A program made the position numbers and the translations under genes. Under the pieces are notes generated by a model. It searched no databases. It was given only the letters and a program-made list of their open reading frames with translations, and was not told the origin of the DNA. From Alnus glutinosa (taxonomy: Eukaryota; Streptophyta; Magnoliopsida; Fagales; Betulaceae), in NCBI RefSeq assembly GCF_958979055.1, contig NC_084886.1, positions 52,559,102-52,623,101 on the forward strand: a DNA stretch of 64,000 nucleotides, read 5' to 3'. Numbering within the stretch: position 1 is the stretch's first letter; each line of letters begins with the position of its first letter. Below, one piece after another: positions 46,255 to 58,175 of the stretch.

Positions 46255-47619
46255 CTTGTTATGTGAATTAGCAAATTTGCACAGCTTATAGTGGAAGAGT
46301 AAGTGAAAGGTTTTCAAACAGTTACTAGTTTCAAGTAAAATGGTGAAAATGTGCTCAGATGATACACATTTCTAGTACGGTCATTTGATGCAGCAATATC
46401 TTTGGTGTCATGTAACCACAATACTACCATTTCTCTGGATTTAGGTTAAGAATTTGATATTCTGCCACCCTGAAGAAGAAATTTCAATCAAATATACGGC
46501 AATCAAGAAAATTCCTAGGTATCAATTTTTACAACATTACAAATTTGAGTTCAATGTTGCTGTTGTTTTTGCCTAATGATGGCATCATTCTGTATATCCT
46601 TTGTCATAGGGTATATGACAATTAGCCACTCAATGATGTACTGCATTTATTTGAGAAGGGTCACTGCCAAATGGCTGTTGTTATTCTGAGCAAGGAGGAT
46701 GCTAACAACATAGCAAATAATGCAATCGGCAACACTAACATGTTTACCATAAATACTACTTCCAGTTCATATCCACTGCCTGCAGAGCACAGAGGTAACA
46801 CTAGTGCCATACCTAATAGTACAATTTTTTTTTGTCTTTCACAATTTTTGTAACTATTAATAAAAAATTTGAATTCATGGAAAACCACCACTATCTTAGG
46901 ACTGAAAGTTGTATATCTGGATTTTAGAGAATTATTCATCAGTTGATGAGAAAGAGTATTTGAGTAACTCCATAGACGCATATTCTCTTTTTTCAACTGA
47001 CACAAACTTTTATAGTTCTGTAATGACAAATTTCATTGAGTAAGATGAAAATTTGCATCCTCAGTATATACAACGGGAACGAAGGGATGGAAAAACTTTA
47101 CAGGATTATCTATTATCTAGATCAAGTCTAGCTTTGGATATGAGCTACTCTGTATATCAAGAGTTGTGGATTAAAATGTAAATTTAGGATCAACTCTGGT
47201 TTCCATTTTTGTTTTCACATGTTTGAAAAGCTAATGTTTTTAATTCTGTTCTCAAGGAAGATATACTGGATGAAACTGACCACTATGTCAACGTTCACAA
47301 CTAGTGAGTACTGGTGCCATTTATGTTGAAGCTAAATGCCACTCCACATCATTTTTGCTGATGTGTGTTATCTTTATCATTTGTTTATTTTTCCAGAATT
47401 AGAATCAATCCGATATCTTCAATAAGATCATCATCAAGGTCTTCAAGAAGATCTTCTGCTTCTAATATTCGTGGGAGAACTCCAGAACCATTTGCACACT
47501 CAGCAGCCAAAATTATATCTTGTCTAAAAGCTGGTGGAGAGAAGACAACACAAGCCCTCAAATCTCTCTGTTGGCGATGTAAGGGTCTCCCAGTGGAGGT
47601 AACTCAAGAAAACCTGTGA

Positions 47620-48465
47620 ATTGAGCTCCTGGATCATACAGTTACGTTCCCAAATTATATGTGCAAGTACTGTGTGTACTTAGCTTCGAGTTCTTGGTGG
47701 CCGTTTTTGAACTCTCTACTCCCCCCTCTCTGAGCAATTCCATTAAAACAGAAAAATAACTACGAAAGGTGGGGGTGAGGGATCCCAACAAATTCCCCAA
47801 AAACAACCATTACTGTGCAAGAAAATAAAAGTACAAATAAAATGGGAAATGGATCCAAACAGATCCGGTCCCATAATTCCTTGACCAAAAGGTTGAGTAG
47901 AGGGCCGCCATGACGGCAGTATGTGATAAAATCCAATGAACAGATCGCTAAAAAGAGGGTGCACTGATGATGATGCCTACGATGAGGTGGTTGATGGAGA
48001 TCAGCTTTCCCTCATCCTTGGACAAAAGAGCATATGCTCTAGAACAGCTCCGGGCAAAAGAGAGAACCATTCATGCTTTATTGAAGGTGGGGATGGCTCT
48101 CTATTGGAAGATTTGGAACTAGATACCACTGGGGAGGGGGTAGCGTGTGCCTTATGTGCTGGTGGAGATGGCGGTGTGTGGGCCCCAAGTGCTGTTGGAA
48201 AGGGCGGCTTGCGGTAGCTCTAGGAGTGGAAAAGCCGGTTAAAGGGCATGTGTGTGGTGGCGGTGAACGGGCGGTAGTAGATCTAGCTTCCAAACTTCCA
48301 CAACAGAAGGGAGAAAAATAAGGAAAGGAGAAAAAGTAGGAAAAGAGAACAGAGGAGTGAGAGAGGGGAGGAAGGAGGGAGGGAGAAGCAGAGCGGGTTT
48401 GAGATAGATTCTGATTCCTCTCCTATTGATTTCCAGCGGTTCATTGCATTCTATACTAATTATAT
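47620..48465. other. Duplicated spacer, right copy
   Basis: No gene. This is the right-hand copy of 116-950, with similar purine-rich and low-complexity tracts and non-conserved open frames. Confidence 0.6.
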
Positions 48466-48780
48466 ACAGTAAGCACCTCAAAACATGTTTGTATTCGAAA
48501 TGCAGGTGCGTTTGGGTGTTGAATACGAATATTACTTTGTGAGATAAAATTTAAAAAAATTTAAAAAAGTTAAATAAAATATGATTTATTTTTGAAAAAA
48601 GTTGAATATTATTCAACTTTATTCAACTTTTTATACGAACCAAACACACCGGCCCTTTCATACCAAATCTGCATTTCAAATACAAACATGTTTTAAGGTG
48701 CTTAAAAACTACTAATTTTATACAGTTTTTAAGCACCTTAAAACATGTTTGTATTCGAAATGCAGATTTGGTATGAAAGG
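48466..48780. repeat. Fold-back repeat with extra MITE-like insert
   Basis: This is the right copy of the three-arm fold-back at 960-1150. Between arms 1 and 2, at about 48,505-48,650, is an extra 146 bases with ends GGTGCGTTTGG and CCAAACACACC, a small MITE-like element absent from the left copy. It replaces about 20 bases of the original. Confidence 0.65.
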
Positions 48781-48984
48781 TAAGGATAGTTGTATATTTC
48801 ATTCACACTGTTGCATGTATGCATTATCATATAAGTTGGAGAAACAAAACAGTGCCTTTTGTGAAAAATCCATTCTTCAGCCATCTTTCATTTTGTATTT
48901 CATCTTTGCTGCAATCTTATATCATATGTTAGAGTTTTTTAAGTTGCTGCTGTAGATAATTGGTCTTCATTGCAATCATTGCAG

Positions 48985-49080
48985 GAGGCAGCACTTATTG
49001 GTGTAGATACCCTTGGGTTTGACTTAAAGGTTTGCTCAGGAACACTAGTACAGACATTGCGGTTTGCATTTCATACACGG
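48985..49080 (+). pseudogene. Single exon of the unrecognised two-exon gene, right copy
   Basis: It encodes EAALIGVDTLGFDLKVC and following residues like 1354-1449, with intact splice signals. The second exon, present at 2290-2394, is missing because sequence equivalent to about 1,560-2,420 has been deleted here. Confidence 0.6.
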
Positions 49081-49163
49081 GTATGGCGGCTATCCTTCAG
49101 CTATGTGTTAACTCTTATGTATGTATGCAGGGACGGGGTTGGGGGTGGGGGGGGGGGGGGGGG

Positions 49164-50115
49164 TGTGGAATTTAAGGTAAAAAAGAAAAAAGTAAAAGAA
49201 ATTTTTTAGCTTACTGGAAGGTAGTTGTAGTTGTACCCTCTTCTATAAGATCTGAATGGAGAAGATGAATGGTGAAAGAAAAAGAAAAACCAATGAGCAT
49301 TCACGAGCTTATGTAATTGTTGTTTGCAAGAAATCTTATAGGAATTCGTTCTTTTCCAAGCTGCTTTTTCCTCTATTACCTGAGCCTTTTGTATTTGCTC
49401 TTAGAGTCCAACTTCTATGGGTGCGTCCCCAGGTTTGCATTTTCGTGAGCTTTCCTCATTTTCGAGGGTGCAAATGAACTATGAACTTGAATAGCCTAGA
49501 TTCAAGCTAGGTTTATTATTAAACAATTTGAAATTAAATAAAAATGAGTCATTTCTTCATGTGTACATATATTTTCTCTGCTCGCTAAGATAAAACTCAC
49601 ATTAGCAAATTTTCCTCTCTAGGTGCAAATTTGTGTACGAATTGTATTGTAGTTCAGCGTAATGCTTAACACTGCAAATTGCCATGCATTTGTTCTGTTA
49701 TTCTTAACGTGGATCGTTGTTCAAGAGTTTCTTCTAAACGAGTTTAAACACATGAATGAATACTTTGATTGGCTATATGTTGGCATGGTAATGCATGTTA
49801 TAGGGGAAGGTTTTGGAATGACTATATGATCTGTTATTTTAAATGCAATTTCACCAGCAATGCGAATAATGCCCTTAGATGGAGAAAATTTGAAATTTAG
49901 CAATTACAGAAACAGGAAGATACCAACACGACAATTTGACACAAACAAATAGATAACTCTGAGAACATTTTAACAAAGCAGTGTAATATTGAACCACAAT
50001 AAGAGTTTTACATAAAATATACAACCAAAGGATAATTAACAATGCTTTATTGAAGAAAAACAACAATTCTCTTTGTCCATGCGAGCGCATGGTCTTGTCA
50101 TTTTTCTTTACTCTT
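49164..50115. other. Spacer; SARD4 3'-flank joined directly to RLP 3' flank
   Basis: No gene. 49,604-49,962 matches the SARD4 3'-flank block and then, after GATAACTCTGA, continues as RLP 3' UTR (GAACATTTTAACAAAGCAGTG). Compared with 2,765-3,848, the SARD4 fragment has been deleted from this copy. Confidence 0.6.
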
Positions 50116-53100
50116 TCAAACACCACCGAAGAGTTTATACTTGATGTCATCCAGATACATGAAGAAAGCATATCTCCAAGCCTTGTTGAATGCCAATGGA
50201 CCAACTACACCCCAAAACCCCATTACGAATCCAAATGGCATGCTAAGATAAAACCACTTCATGTCGATCCACCCACCATCCTCGCCTCCTTGATCATCGT
50301 CAGCATTGGGTATTGGCTCAAGGGGCGTGTCATCTCCAGAGCAGCTAGGCGTAAGTGGAAGTCCACAAAGATCACGGTTCCCAATGAAACTCAGTGCACT
50401 AAAGCTTTGAAGTTGAGTGCTCGATGGAATTCTGCCCGAGAAGTTATTGTGTGATAAGTTCAAATAACTCAAGAATGTTAAAGTTGCCATACTTTGAGGT
50501 ATCACACCTGTGAGTTGATTCATTGAGACATCAAGAGATTCCAAGATTTTCATGGCACTAATATTCTCAGAAATCTTTCCATGGAGTTTATTATTGGACA
50601 AATTCAAGAATCGTATTCCGTGAAGATTGATGACTTCCTCAGGGATTTCTCCAATTAAATTGTTGCTCGAGAGGTCCATGCTTACGACAAGAGAAAGCGT
50701 CTCTTTATATTCATACTCATTTCCCTTTGTTACCAAGAATGCTTGTATACAAAACTGAATTTCATATTCATAATCATTTCCCTCTACTCGCAATGATGCT
50801 GAATTTTTACAACCACCTCTAATCGAATATCCAGGAAGGTATTGTTTCACCATGACACTCAGGACCTGTTTGGTAACCAATCCATCCCATTTCAATTTCC
50901 ATTTCACTTCTCCCAAAAAAATCAAATCAAAAACATTCTTACTTTTTTACACTTTTTACATCACATCAATAATTTTTTATTACTATTCAAATAAAAAAAC
51001 TCACTACAAAACAAAATTTTTTCACTTTTCTATAAAACATTCTCAAATTCTATATCACATCAATCATTTATTACTACTATTCAAATAAAACATCCCATTT
51101 TCCACAACTTACCAAACAGGTCCTCAAATTACCAAAACACCGCGGAATGGGTCCTGATAATTTGTTACTTGCAAGGTCCATGATTTGAAGAGAATTGAAG
51201 TGACAAATTTCCTGAGGAATACTGCCATTAAACCTGTTTGAGCGAAGCATGAGAGCAATAAGATCAACTGAACTATTTCCCAACCAATTGGATAAGCTGC
51301 CAGACAAATGATTCTCACTGAAATCTACAAACCCTAACTCTTTGCAATTTTGCAAGGACAATGGTAAACCTCCAGACAGATTGTTTTTGTCCAATAACAC
51401 CACCTGAAGTCTAGATAGAGAACCTATGGAACTTGGTATATTTCCTGTTAGCTTATTGCTTCCCAAGTTTAACACTATTAACTCAGAATAGTCCATCCAA
51501 CAGTCAGGAAGTTCTCCAGATAAAAGATTTTTGGACAAATCAAGACCTTCAAGCGAAAATCCATCCAATATAGAGTTCTGTTCACAAATGAGGGGAGAAA
51601 GAGATCCATGAAATGAATTATTAGAAAGATCTAAACATACAATGCCAGAAGAGACATTGGGGAGGGGGCCAGAAAAGTTGTTTGAACCAAGATAGATATA
51701 GTCTCCACAATATAAACTTGAAATATTGCCACGGAGTTGGTTTTGAGAAAGATCCAGCAAATCGATTTGGGAACAAAGGCTCCAAAACCAAGAAGGGATG
51801 ACATCCGAAATACTTGCATCTGAGAAATCTAGTGCTCGAAGATCTTCTTGTGATTGAAGCCATGTAGGGAATTTTGGCCCTAATGCCCATGATGCCAGCC
51901 TCAAAGTTTGAAGTTGAAATGGAGGAACCCACTTAGTGCTTACTTGCAAAGTCAACGAGTTCCAAGAAGCATGGAGATTTCTCAATTTTGTAAGGTTGGA
52001 AAAATGCTCTTCGGAAACAAAACCCTCTAAAAAATTGGAAGAGATGTCTAACACTTCAAGATTTGAAAGATACCCTAGACTTACAGGAATTGTTCCATTC
52101 AATTGATTGTCGTTGACCAAAAGCTTCCTCAATGAAGACAGTTTTCCTAGAGACACGGGAATCGGACCAGAAAGCATATTTTTGCCAAGTGAAAGAACAC
52201 AGAGATTTTTATGCTTCCCTAGATGATCAGGCAAAGTACCTAAAAGTCGATTCCCACTTAAATCTAAAAATTCCAAATTTTTTGTTGTGCATGAAGAAGA
52301 ATTTCCTAAAAGGTCATACAAACCTCCCCCAAGTTTGTTCTCAGATAAATCCAAATGTTGCAGATTACACAGATTTCCCAAGAATCTTGGTATTTTTCCT
52401 TCAAGATCATTGTGTGACAGGTCAAGAAGCATCAGCTGTGAAACACATCCAATAGCTTTAGGAAGTACACCTTGAATATTATTATATGAAAGATCAAGTC
52501 TTTCAAGAGTGGTCATATTATATAACCATTTAGGTATTGTGCCAGATAAGTTGTTACCACTAAGATGTAGATTTTTAAGACTAGACAGGTTCCGGAATGT
52601 AGCAACTCCAAGCAGTGGAACCTTGATCTCAGTGGATTTTAAATCAAGTGTAACAAAAGATGTAAGACTATTAATCCAGTCAAACGTTGAATTAACAAAG
52701 TAATTGTATGAAAGATCGAGCACAGTGAGAGATGAAAAGTTAACGTAAGGAATTGGATCATACTTATCAAGTTCACAAGAAGACAAGTGTAACTCTGATA
52801 GAGAAGGGAGCATGTTCATCACCTGTAACCAGTTAGATGCTTTACTAAGGTTGACGCTACTCATGTCGAGGAATTCCAACAGAGAAAGATGAGATAGCCA
52901 TTCAAGATTGTCAACTTGCATGTTGTAATTACCTTGAATGTCAAGAGAATGCAAGTTAGAGAGATTTGCCAACTGATGAGGAATTTTACCCTTGAAATCC
53001 GTATATGATAAATTTAGATATCTCAAATTCTGAAGATAACCAAAGAAGCTTGGAAAATGATCATTTGAAAAACCATTCAGACTTAAATCCAAATAGTGAA

Positions 53101-53425
53101 GATGCTTTAATTCCCGTAGGGAATCGATTATCAGCCCATCCAACATTAGATTTCTGAGATTTAGGTGGACGACATGCCCAGTTATGTTGTGACAGCCAAT
53201 TCCTTTCCACGTGCAACACTCCTGGCCAATCCAAGATGAGAGTGAATTGAAAGGATCATCGATACCTTGTTTGAAAGTGAGGAGGGCATCTCTTTCACCT
53301 TTTCTGCAAAGCATATTTGGATTGCCACCCGCATATGCAAACATGTATGTTAGAGTAGCCAAGGAAAGATAGCAATGCAAAAGGAGCACCACAAAAGTGG
53401 TCTTCTTGTGTATAACTGTTGCCAT
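50116..53425 (-). CDS. EIX-type receptor-like protein RLP-3, split by a MITE
   Basis: The start ATG at 53,423-53,425 (MATVIHKKTTFVVLLLHCYL) gives a signal peptide. Next come the LRRNT cap (MLCRKGERDALLTFKQG, QECCTWKGIGC) and an open LRR frame from 53,425 to 51,124, ending at RCFGNL. The frame resumes after the MITE as SVMVKQYLPG and runs to 50,116 through the island (LVTKGNEYEYKE), the last LRRs, the spacer (NADDDQGGEDGGWIDMKWF) and the membrane helix MPFGFVMGFWGVVGPLAF. Removing the MITE restores one continuous frame of about 1,017 residues. Alternatively, splicing 50,866-51,112 as an intron keeps the frame and adds six residues. Apart from the insertion I see no stops, so this is the best-preserved RLP here. 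Known relatives bind fungal patterns and signal through SOBIR1. Confidence 0.88.
50862..51123. mobile_element. Harbinger/Tourist-like MITE, 262 bp, in RLP-3
   Basis: The terminal inverted repeats are GGACCTGTTTGGTAA / TTACCAAACAGGTCC. The flanking 3-bp target duplication is TCA on both sides (50,859-50,861 and 51,124-51,126), as expected for PIF/Harbinger-type (TNA). The empty site is seen in RLP-1 at about 4,527 (GCGCTCAAATTACC). The interior is AT-rich and has no transposase. The TIR carries a consensus splice donor (GTAAGT) at one end and AAACAG at the other, read in the RLP direction. Confidence 0.92.
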
Positions 53426-53489
53426 ATTACACTTTTGAAAGAGGAAAATATCGCAAAAATGAGTTGGTACCTCAAAACGTGAGACCACA

Positions 53490-53508
53490 GTCCATATATA
53501 TATATAAG
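53490..53508 (-). promoter_or_regulatory. TATA-type element of RLP-3
   Basis: TATATATATATGGACTG on the minus strand, about 70 bases upstream of the ATG. It is followed by the conserved sequence GTGGTCTCACG that is also found upstream of RLP-1. Confidence 0.55.
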
Positions 53509-55570
53509 TAAATAATGTGAGGATTCCGTTTGACGACGTAACAAACATAAAATTAGGTTCTTTGAGTCAATGTTATTAATTTGCCCAGCTGTCCCAACAG
53601 TGACTTTGATAAAGCATTTTCAAAATTAATATGTATATATATTTTTTTATTTTGTATTTTGAAAATGTTTTAAATGGAAGATATAAAAGAGTATTAAATG
53701 AAGAAAGTCACATGGAAAAAATAGAAAGTATAGTTGTCATTTATTACGACAACTACACTTTAAGCATTTAAAGTAAAGCTTGGGTGTATGCACTTATGTG
53801 TATAATTTAGTACAGTGCAAAGTACCGGACGCACACGCGTACGTGGTAGTGGACTTTAGGGCGCTAGTGGCACCTTAATTAATGGTGCACTTGGCACTTA
53901 GCATCGAAGCTCGAAGCGATTTAATCATGACCATTCAATTTGGACGGTCAGGATCATTCGATCTGGTAGTTTGATCTAGACCGTATGATTCTTCTTAAGT
54001 AGATTCAATAGTTGAATTTACTGGACCATTACGAAAGTAAATTGTAAGGTCATATCAACTTTGATCTAACGGTTGAGATTAAATAGTAATGATCTAATGG
54101 TTATTATTAAATAATCATTGATAGTTATTTGATCTGATGGTCAGAATTAAGTGTCTGTTAAAATAACAGTTTATGATTGTTAAATTAGTAGTTTATGATG
54201 GTTGGATTATCAGATATTAATTGATATTCAACACAATATGGAAGTAACTGCAGTCTAGTTATTAAATATACAGAACGATTTACTCTCATCTTCTGTTCTC
54301 CTTTCTGATATCTTTTGCACTTTAAATTTCAAGTCTTTGTCTCTTGCTATAATAAAAAAAATATAAGGGATATTAGGGTTTAGTTTTCATTTGTGCAAAA
54401 CGCAACTAAATAACAGAAGATTTATGGGCTCCATTGCATCCTGGAAAAATATTTACTTTAATCTTTTACATACTATTTCTGATGGGGACAAATAATTTCT
54501 TAAGGAAAGCGACATTGTAATGTGCCTTAGAGTATTTCGTTTTTGTATTTTCTTTTACGGAAAACTACACTTTACCCTCCAATGTTTTACCTCTTTTTCA
54601 ATTTTACCTCCAAAATAAAAAAAAAAATTGTAATACACTCCAACCAAATTTCTTAATTTTGCAATGTAGCAAATTCTCTCAAAAATATCCCTAAAAAAAT
54701 CAATATTTCTTGTTAAAAAAAAAAACGATTAAAAAAAATTGGAATGGCTGAAGGCCTGAAGCCACCCCGTGAAGCATTTGGGGTGGCGGAAGCCACCTAA
54801 ACCTACTGTTCATGAATTTGTGAAAAAAAATCAATTAGATATTAAAAAGAGCGTCATATTCGTTGCATGTGTACAGCAGTACAAGCATGTAAGCTAAACC
54901 CACTGTTCCTTTTCCAGTGATTTCTGAGAAGCTCCCAAGTCCCATGTCAAGTCAAGTTCATCAATAGCGCTAAAATTAGAGTGAAAGATTTGGCCATCAA
55001 CTTGTCAAACAAACTTTAATGCTTCAGAGCAAATGTCGTCTTTTTGTAAACCAAACTTTAATATATAGTTGAGAGTGAACAGAGCCAAGTTGCTGGACAC
55101 TGGACAGACTATTGATGAGCATGTGGACTTTGAAGGACTTAGTTCACGAAAATAAGAAAATAAGAATAGAGAGAAATTAATGACTAAAAATAACATTACA
55201 GCTTCTAATAATTTTTTTTTTTTTAAACCTGTTTGAAATTGCATTAAAAGCATAAAAAAAAACTTTTAAAGTTAAATTGAAAAAAAAAATAAAAATTGGA
55301 TTATGTATGGTGAAAATCAAGAAAAAAAGGGTTATTTTGATCGGTCGTTGCACAATCACATATCATGTGTCAACAGGAGTCTTTGCACCCCCTGTTGGAA
55401 ACATGGCCACGTGGGGAAATCGACATCAATTAATTTGGATAGGAAGGAAGCAACTCCCTTTGCCCTCAAGAAAGTTAAAAAAGAATTAGGCTGACTCTTC
55501 CTTGATCGCTCAAGCTATTCATTCAATAATCTTCCCCTGCACTGTAAACAAATAATTTCTACCGTTGTTC
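53509..55570. other. Spacer upstream of RLP-3
   Basis: 53,570-54,550 matches 6,650-8,160. Beyond 54,550 the copies differ: a (C)CCACCCC/GGGGTGGC-type repeat piece lies at 54,560-54,830. From 54,890 to 55,230 a block matches 11,520-11,880 and 57,890-58,170, so it is repeated within the copy. No gene is seen. Confidence 0.5.
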
Positions 55571-55572
55571 TT

Positions 55573-56057
55573 GGGCTTGTTGGGAAAAATTTATACATAA
55601 TAGTGTAGTTGGTTGTTAATTTTAAAATTAGTAAAAAGTGATGATGTAATATAAAGTAAAAAAAATTTATATAAAAAAAAAAAAATTATATCGTAATAAA
55701 TTTTTTTATTTGAATAATAATAAAAAATTATTAATGTGAAATAAAAAGTTTTAAAAAATAAAAATATTTTGATGTTGATTGATATTAAAAAAAAAATTAC
55801 GTAAATAGTAAAAAAATTTCCCCCTCCTACTATTTCTTTTCACTTCTTTTAAAAAAATCAAATAAAAAACATTTTAATTTTTTTACATTTTTTATATTAC
55901 ATCAATAATTTTTTATTACTATTCAAATAAAAAAATTCACTATAATACAAAATTTTTCACTATTTTATAAAACATTCTTAAATTTCATATTACATCAATC
56001 TCCTTTTATTATACAACACATAAATATTTTATAATACAATTACTTACGAAACAGGTC
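55573..56057. mobile_element. MITE-related sequence (same family as the one in RLP-3)
   Basis: The right part (about 55,840-56,057) resembles the MITE interior at 50,900-51,120 (cues CATCAATAATTTTTTATTACTATTCAAATAAAA, ACGAAACAGGTCC). The left part looks like a related element in the opposite orientation (GGGCTTGTTGGG...). It is probably two nested or adjacent copies; boundaries are uncertain. Confidence 0.5.
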
Positions 56058-56302
56058 CGTAACTTTATATTTATTGCTTGCCAGTAAAATAATGGCCGTA
56101 CAAAAAGCTTCAAAGAAGACTTTGCAGACAACTTGTCAATCAAGCTTTCTAGTGAGTCTCTTGAGAGTGACATCGTCATCTTTCAGTCAAACAAACTTTA
56201 ATTGTTGAGAGGAAAAGGACTGGGCAGAGACTTCAGGAGGACTTGACTATCAAACGTCCAACTCCAAGAAATTGAATGATTTTTTTCGCTATTTAATTTT
56301 TA

Positions 56303-56972
56303 GGAATAAATGTATTATTGGCCCTTAGAATATATCATAATTACAAATGATTTTCTATGATCTAAAAAGTTCGTAAAAAGTTCTTGTCGTAAACTATAAT
56401 TACAAATTGATTTTTAGAATCAAATTTTGTTAAAATTTTTGATAAATTCTGTTAAATGTAACATCAGCGCTACGTCAAACCAATAAAATAGTGACACGTG
56501 TTTATTTTAATAAAAAAAATATAAATTTACTAAAAAATAAATAAATATACTTGTTTTTTTTTAAAAAAAAAAAAAACAAAAAAAGAAAAAGAAAAAAAAG
56601 AAGGGCAAAGGGGTGGCTCAGCCTCTGGGGAGGTCGAGGCCACCCCCAGAGGTGGCTAGGGATAGCGCGAAGGCCACCCCCATTGGCCAGGGGTGGCCCG
56701 AAGGCCCCCTTCCCATTTTTTATTATTTTATTTATTTATTTAATTAATAAATTTATATTTTTTTATTAAGATGGACACGTATCGCCATTTTATTAATTTG
56801 ACGTGACGTTGCTTGACATTTAATAGAATCGGTCAAAAATTTTAACGGAATTTTACTCTAGGGATCGATTTGTAATTATTATTAACCACAAGGACCTCAC
56901 ATGAACTTTTTAAACTATAGGGAGTGATTTGTAATTATGGGATATCCCAAAGATCAGTGGTGCAATTATCCC
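56303..56972. mobile_element. Non-autonomous Mutator-type element, 670 bp
   Basis: The 9-bp target duplication TAATTTTTA is exact (56,294-56,302 and 56,973-56,981). The termini are GGAATAAATG / CAATTATCCC, with imperfect inverted arms of about 100 bases (AATTACAAAT...AAAAAGTTC against GAACTTTTTAAA...ATTTGTAATT). The core has a purine tract and a GGTGGC/GGCCACCCC-rich piece. No transposase. The truncated relative is at 10,440-10,699. Confidence 0.85.
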
Positions 56973-57189
56973 TAATTTTTATTTCAAAGCTAATGGTAAG
57001 TAATAGTTTTTATTCTTTTAAAATTGATATAACTTTTAAAATTATAATTGAATCAAAATCAAATAGTAATTTATCTCGAAACCAATAGTTCCTACCATTA
57101 CTCATTATGTATATACAGTTTTAATCTTTGTATTATATAAAAGGCCAAAAATAACTTGTAATTGTTCCAACCAAGTAACCACCATATTG

Positions 57190-57470
57190 TTTTTGTATCT
57201 ACAGCTTATCTAGAACCTAAAGCTTGCAAAATTTTTCTAGAACATTTGGGGAAACTCCCATTTAACTGACTGTAGAATAAAAACAATTTACTTAAAAAAG
57301 AGAGTTCTGAAAGATCATGTACCTCTCCACTTATACAATTGTTTGATAAGTCTAATGCATGTAAATTGTAAAGATTCTTCAAGGTTTGTTCTCAAAGTTG
57401 TTGAAAGAGAGGTTAAGATGAACAAGGCTATTGGTATATATTTGAACAGCTTACTCTCTACCTAATAGGG
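57190..57470 (-). pseudogene. RLP LRR fragment, right copy
   Basis: This is the counterpart of 10,920-11,256, more broken. It retains the coding cues for the ISGEVHDLSELSFL and LVHLNLSFNNFE type repeats on the minus strand, with stops and indels. Confidence 0.65.
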
Positions 57471-58175
57471 TGAGATTCATGGAAAATTATAGCGAAAGAG
57501 AGAGAGAGTTAATAATTGATTTTTGTTACATTTCTTACCACTTGATTTCTAAGATTTTTATTATACAACTTTTTTAACGTATAACAAAAAATATGTTCAA
57601 AATGTGTTGAGAATTTAAAATAAAATTATAATGAATAATCACGTGCAATGGGCGAAGTATGAGTTAGTTTATAGTATAAAGAACCTTTTCTTAAGGCTTA
57701 TAAAATTGAGCCAGCTGTGAATTTTGTAGGGATTCAATCATCCTTTTTGCCAATTTTTTTTTTTTTTTTTTTTTCCTAGGGAGAAATTTCCTGGAAATTC
57801 ATTCAGCCAAATCAGGTCAAGCCAAACCTACTGTTCATTAAGAATCCTGCCACAATAAATGTGTTCACTAAGAATCCTGCCACAATAAATGTGTCGACAT
57901 GATGGTACCCTTTACACTTTACAGTGATTTCTAAGAAGCTCCCATGCCAAGTCAAGTCAAGTTCATCAATAGCGCTAAAACTAGAGTGAAAGACTTGGCC
58001 ATCAACTTGTCAAACAAACTTTAATGCTTCAAAGCGAACGTCATCTTTTGTAAACCAAACTTTAATATATAGTTGAGACTGAACAGAGCTAAGTTGCTGG
58101 ACACTAGACAGACTATTGATGAGTTTGTGGACTTTGAAGGACTTAGTTCAAATCTGATTGAAAATAAGAAAATAA
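57471..58175. other. Spacer, right copy
   Basis: No gene. It is homologous to 11,230-11,800. A short tandem piece (AAGAATCCTGCCACAATAAATGTGT) is duplicated at 57,840-57,893. Confidence 0.5.

Larger units (their letters stand above)
43495..47619 (+). pseudogene. CBS/DUF21 (CNNM-like) membrane protein gene, probably decaying
   Basis: The family comprises membrane proteins with a DUF21 transporter domain and a cytosolic CBS pair, related to CNNM/CorC Mg transporters. Exons seen: 43495-43752 ([17 protein letters not shown], first DUF21 helices), about 43826-43881 (LPAWVTILVSMALVLAFVE, 5' part eroded), 43972-44085 ([18 protein letters not shown]), 44830-44916, 45016-45155, 45387-45474 (GHSCIPIYSGYPTNIVGVIL, CBS), 46445-46518, 46610-46794, about 47255-47310 and 47397-47619. 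An in-frame TAG at 46623-46625 replaces a Leu codon between VYDN and PLNDVLHLFEKGHC. A stop also appears to form at the next-to-last junction (VHN then TAA). The probable Arabidopsis orthologue is CBSDUF5. Confidence 0.82.

Noticed and set aside
47060..47130. A CBS/DUF21 exon near 47,067
   Set aside because: The phase-correct translation shows no resemblance to the family and soon stops.
55303..55494. 63- and 70-codon frames around VNRSLCTPCWKHGHVGK
   Set aside because: The CxxC/H pattern suggested a zinc knuckle, but it is short, isolated and lies in AT-rich non-coding DNA.
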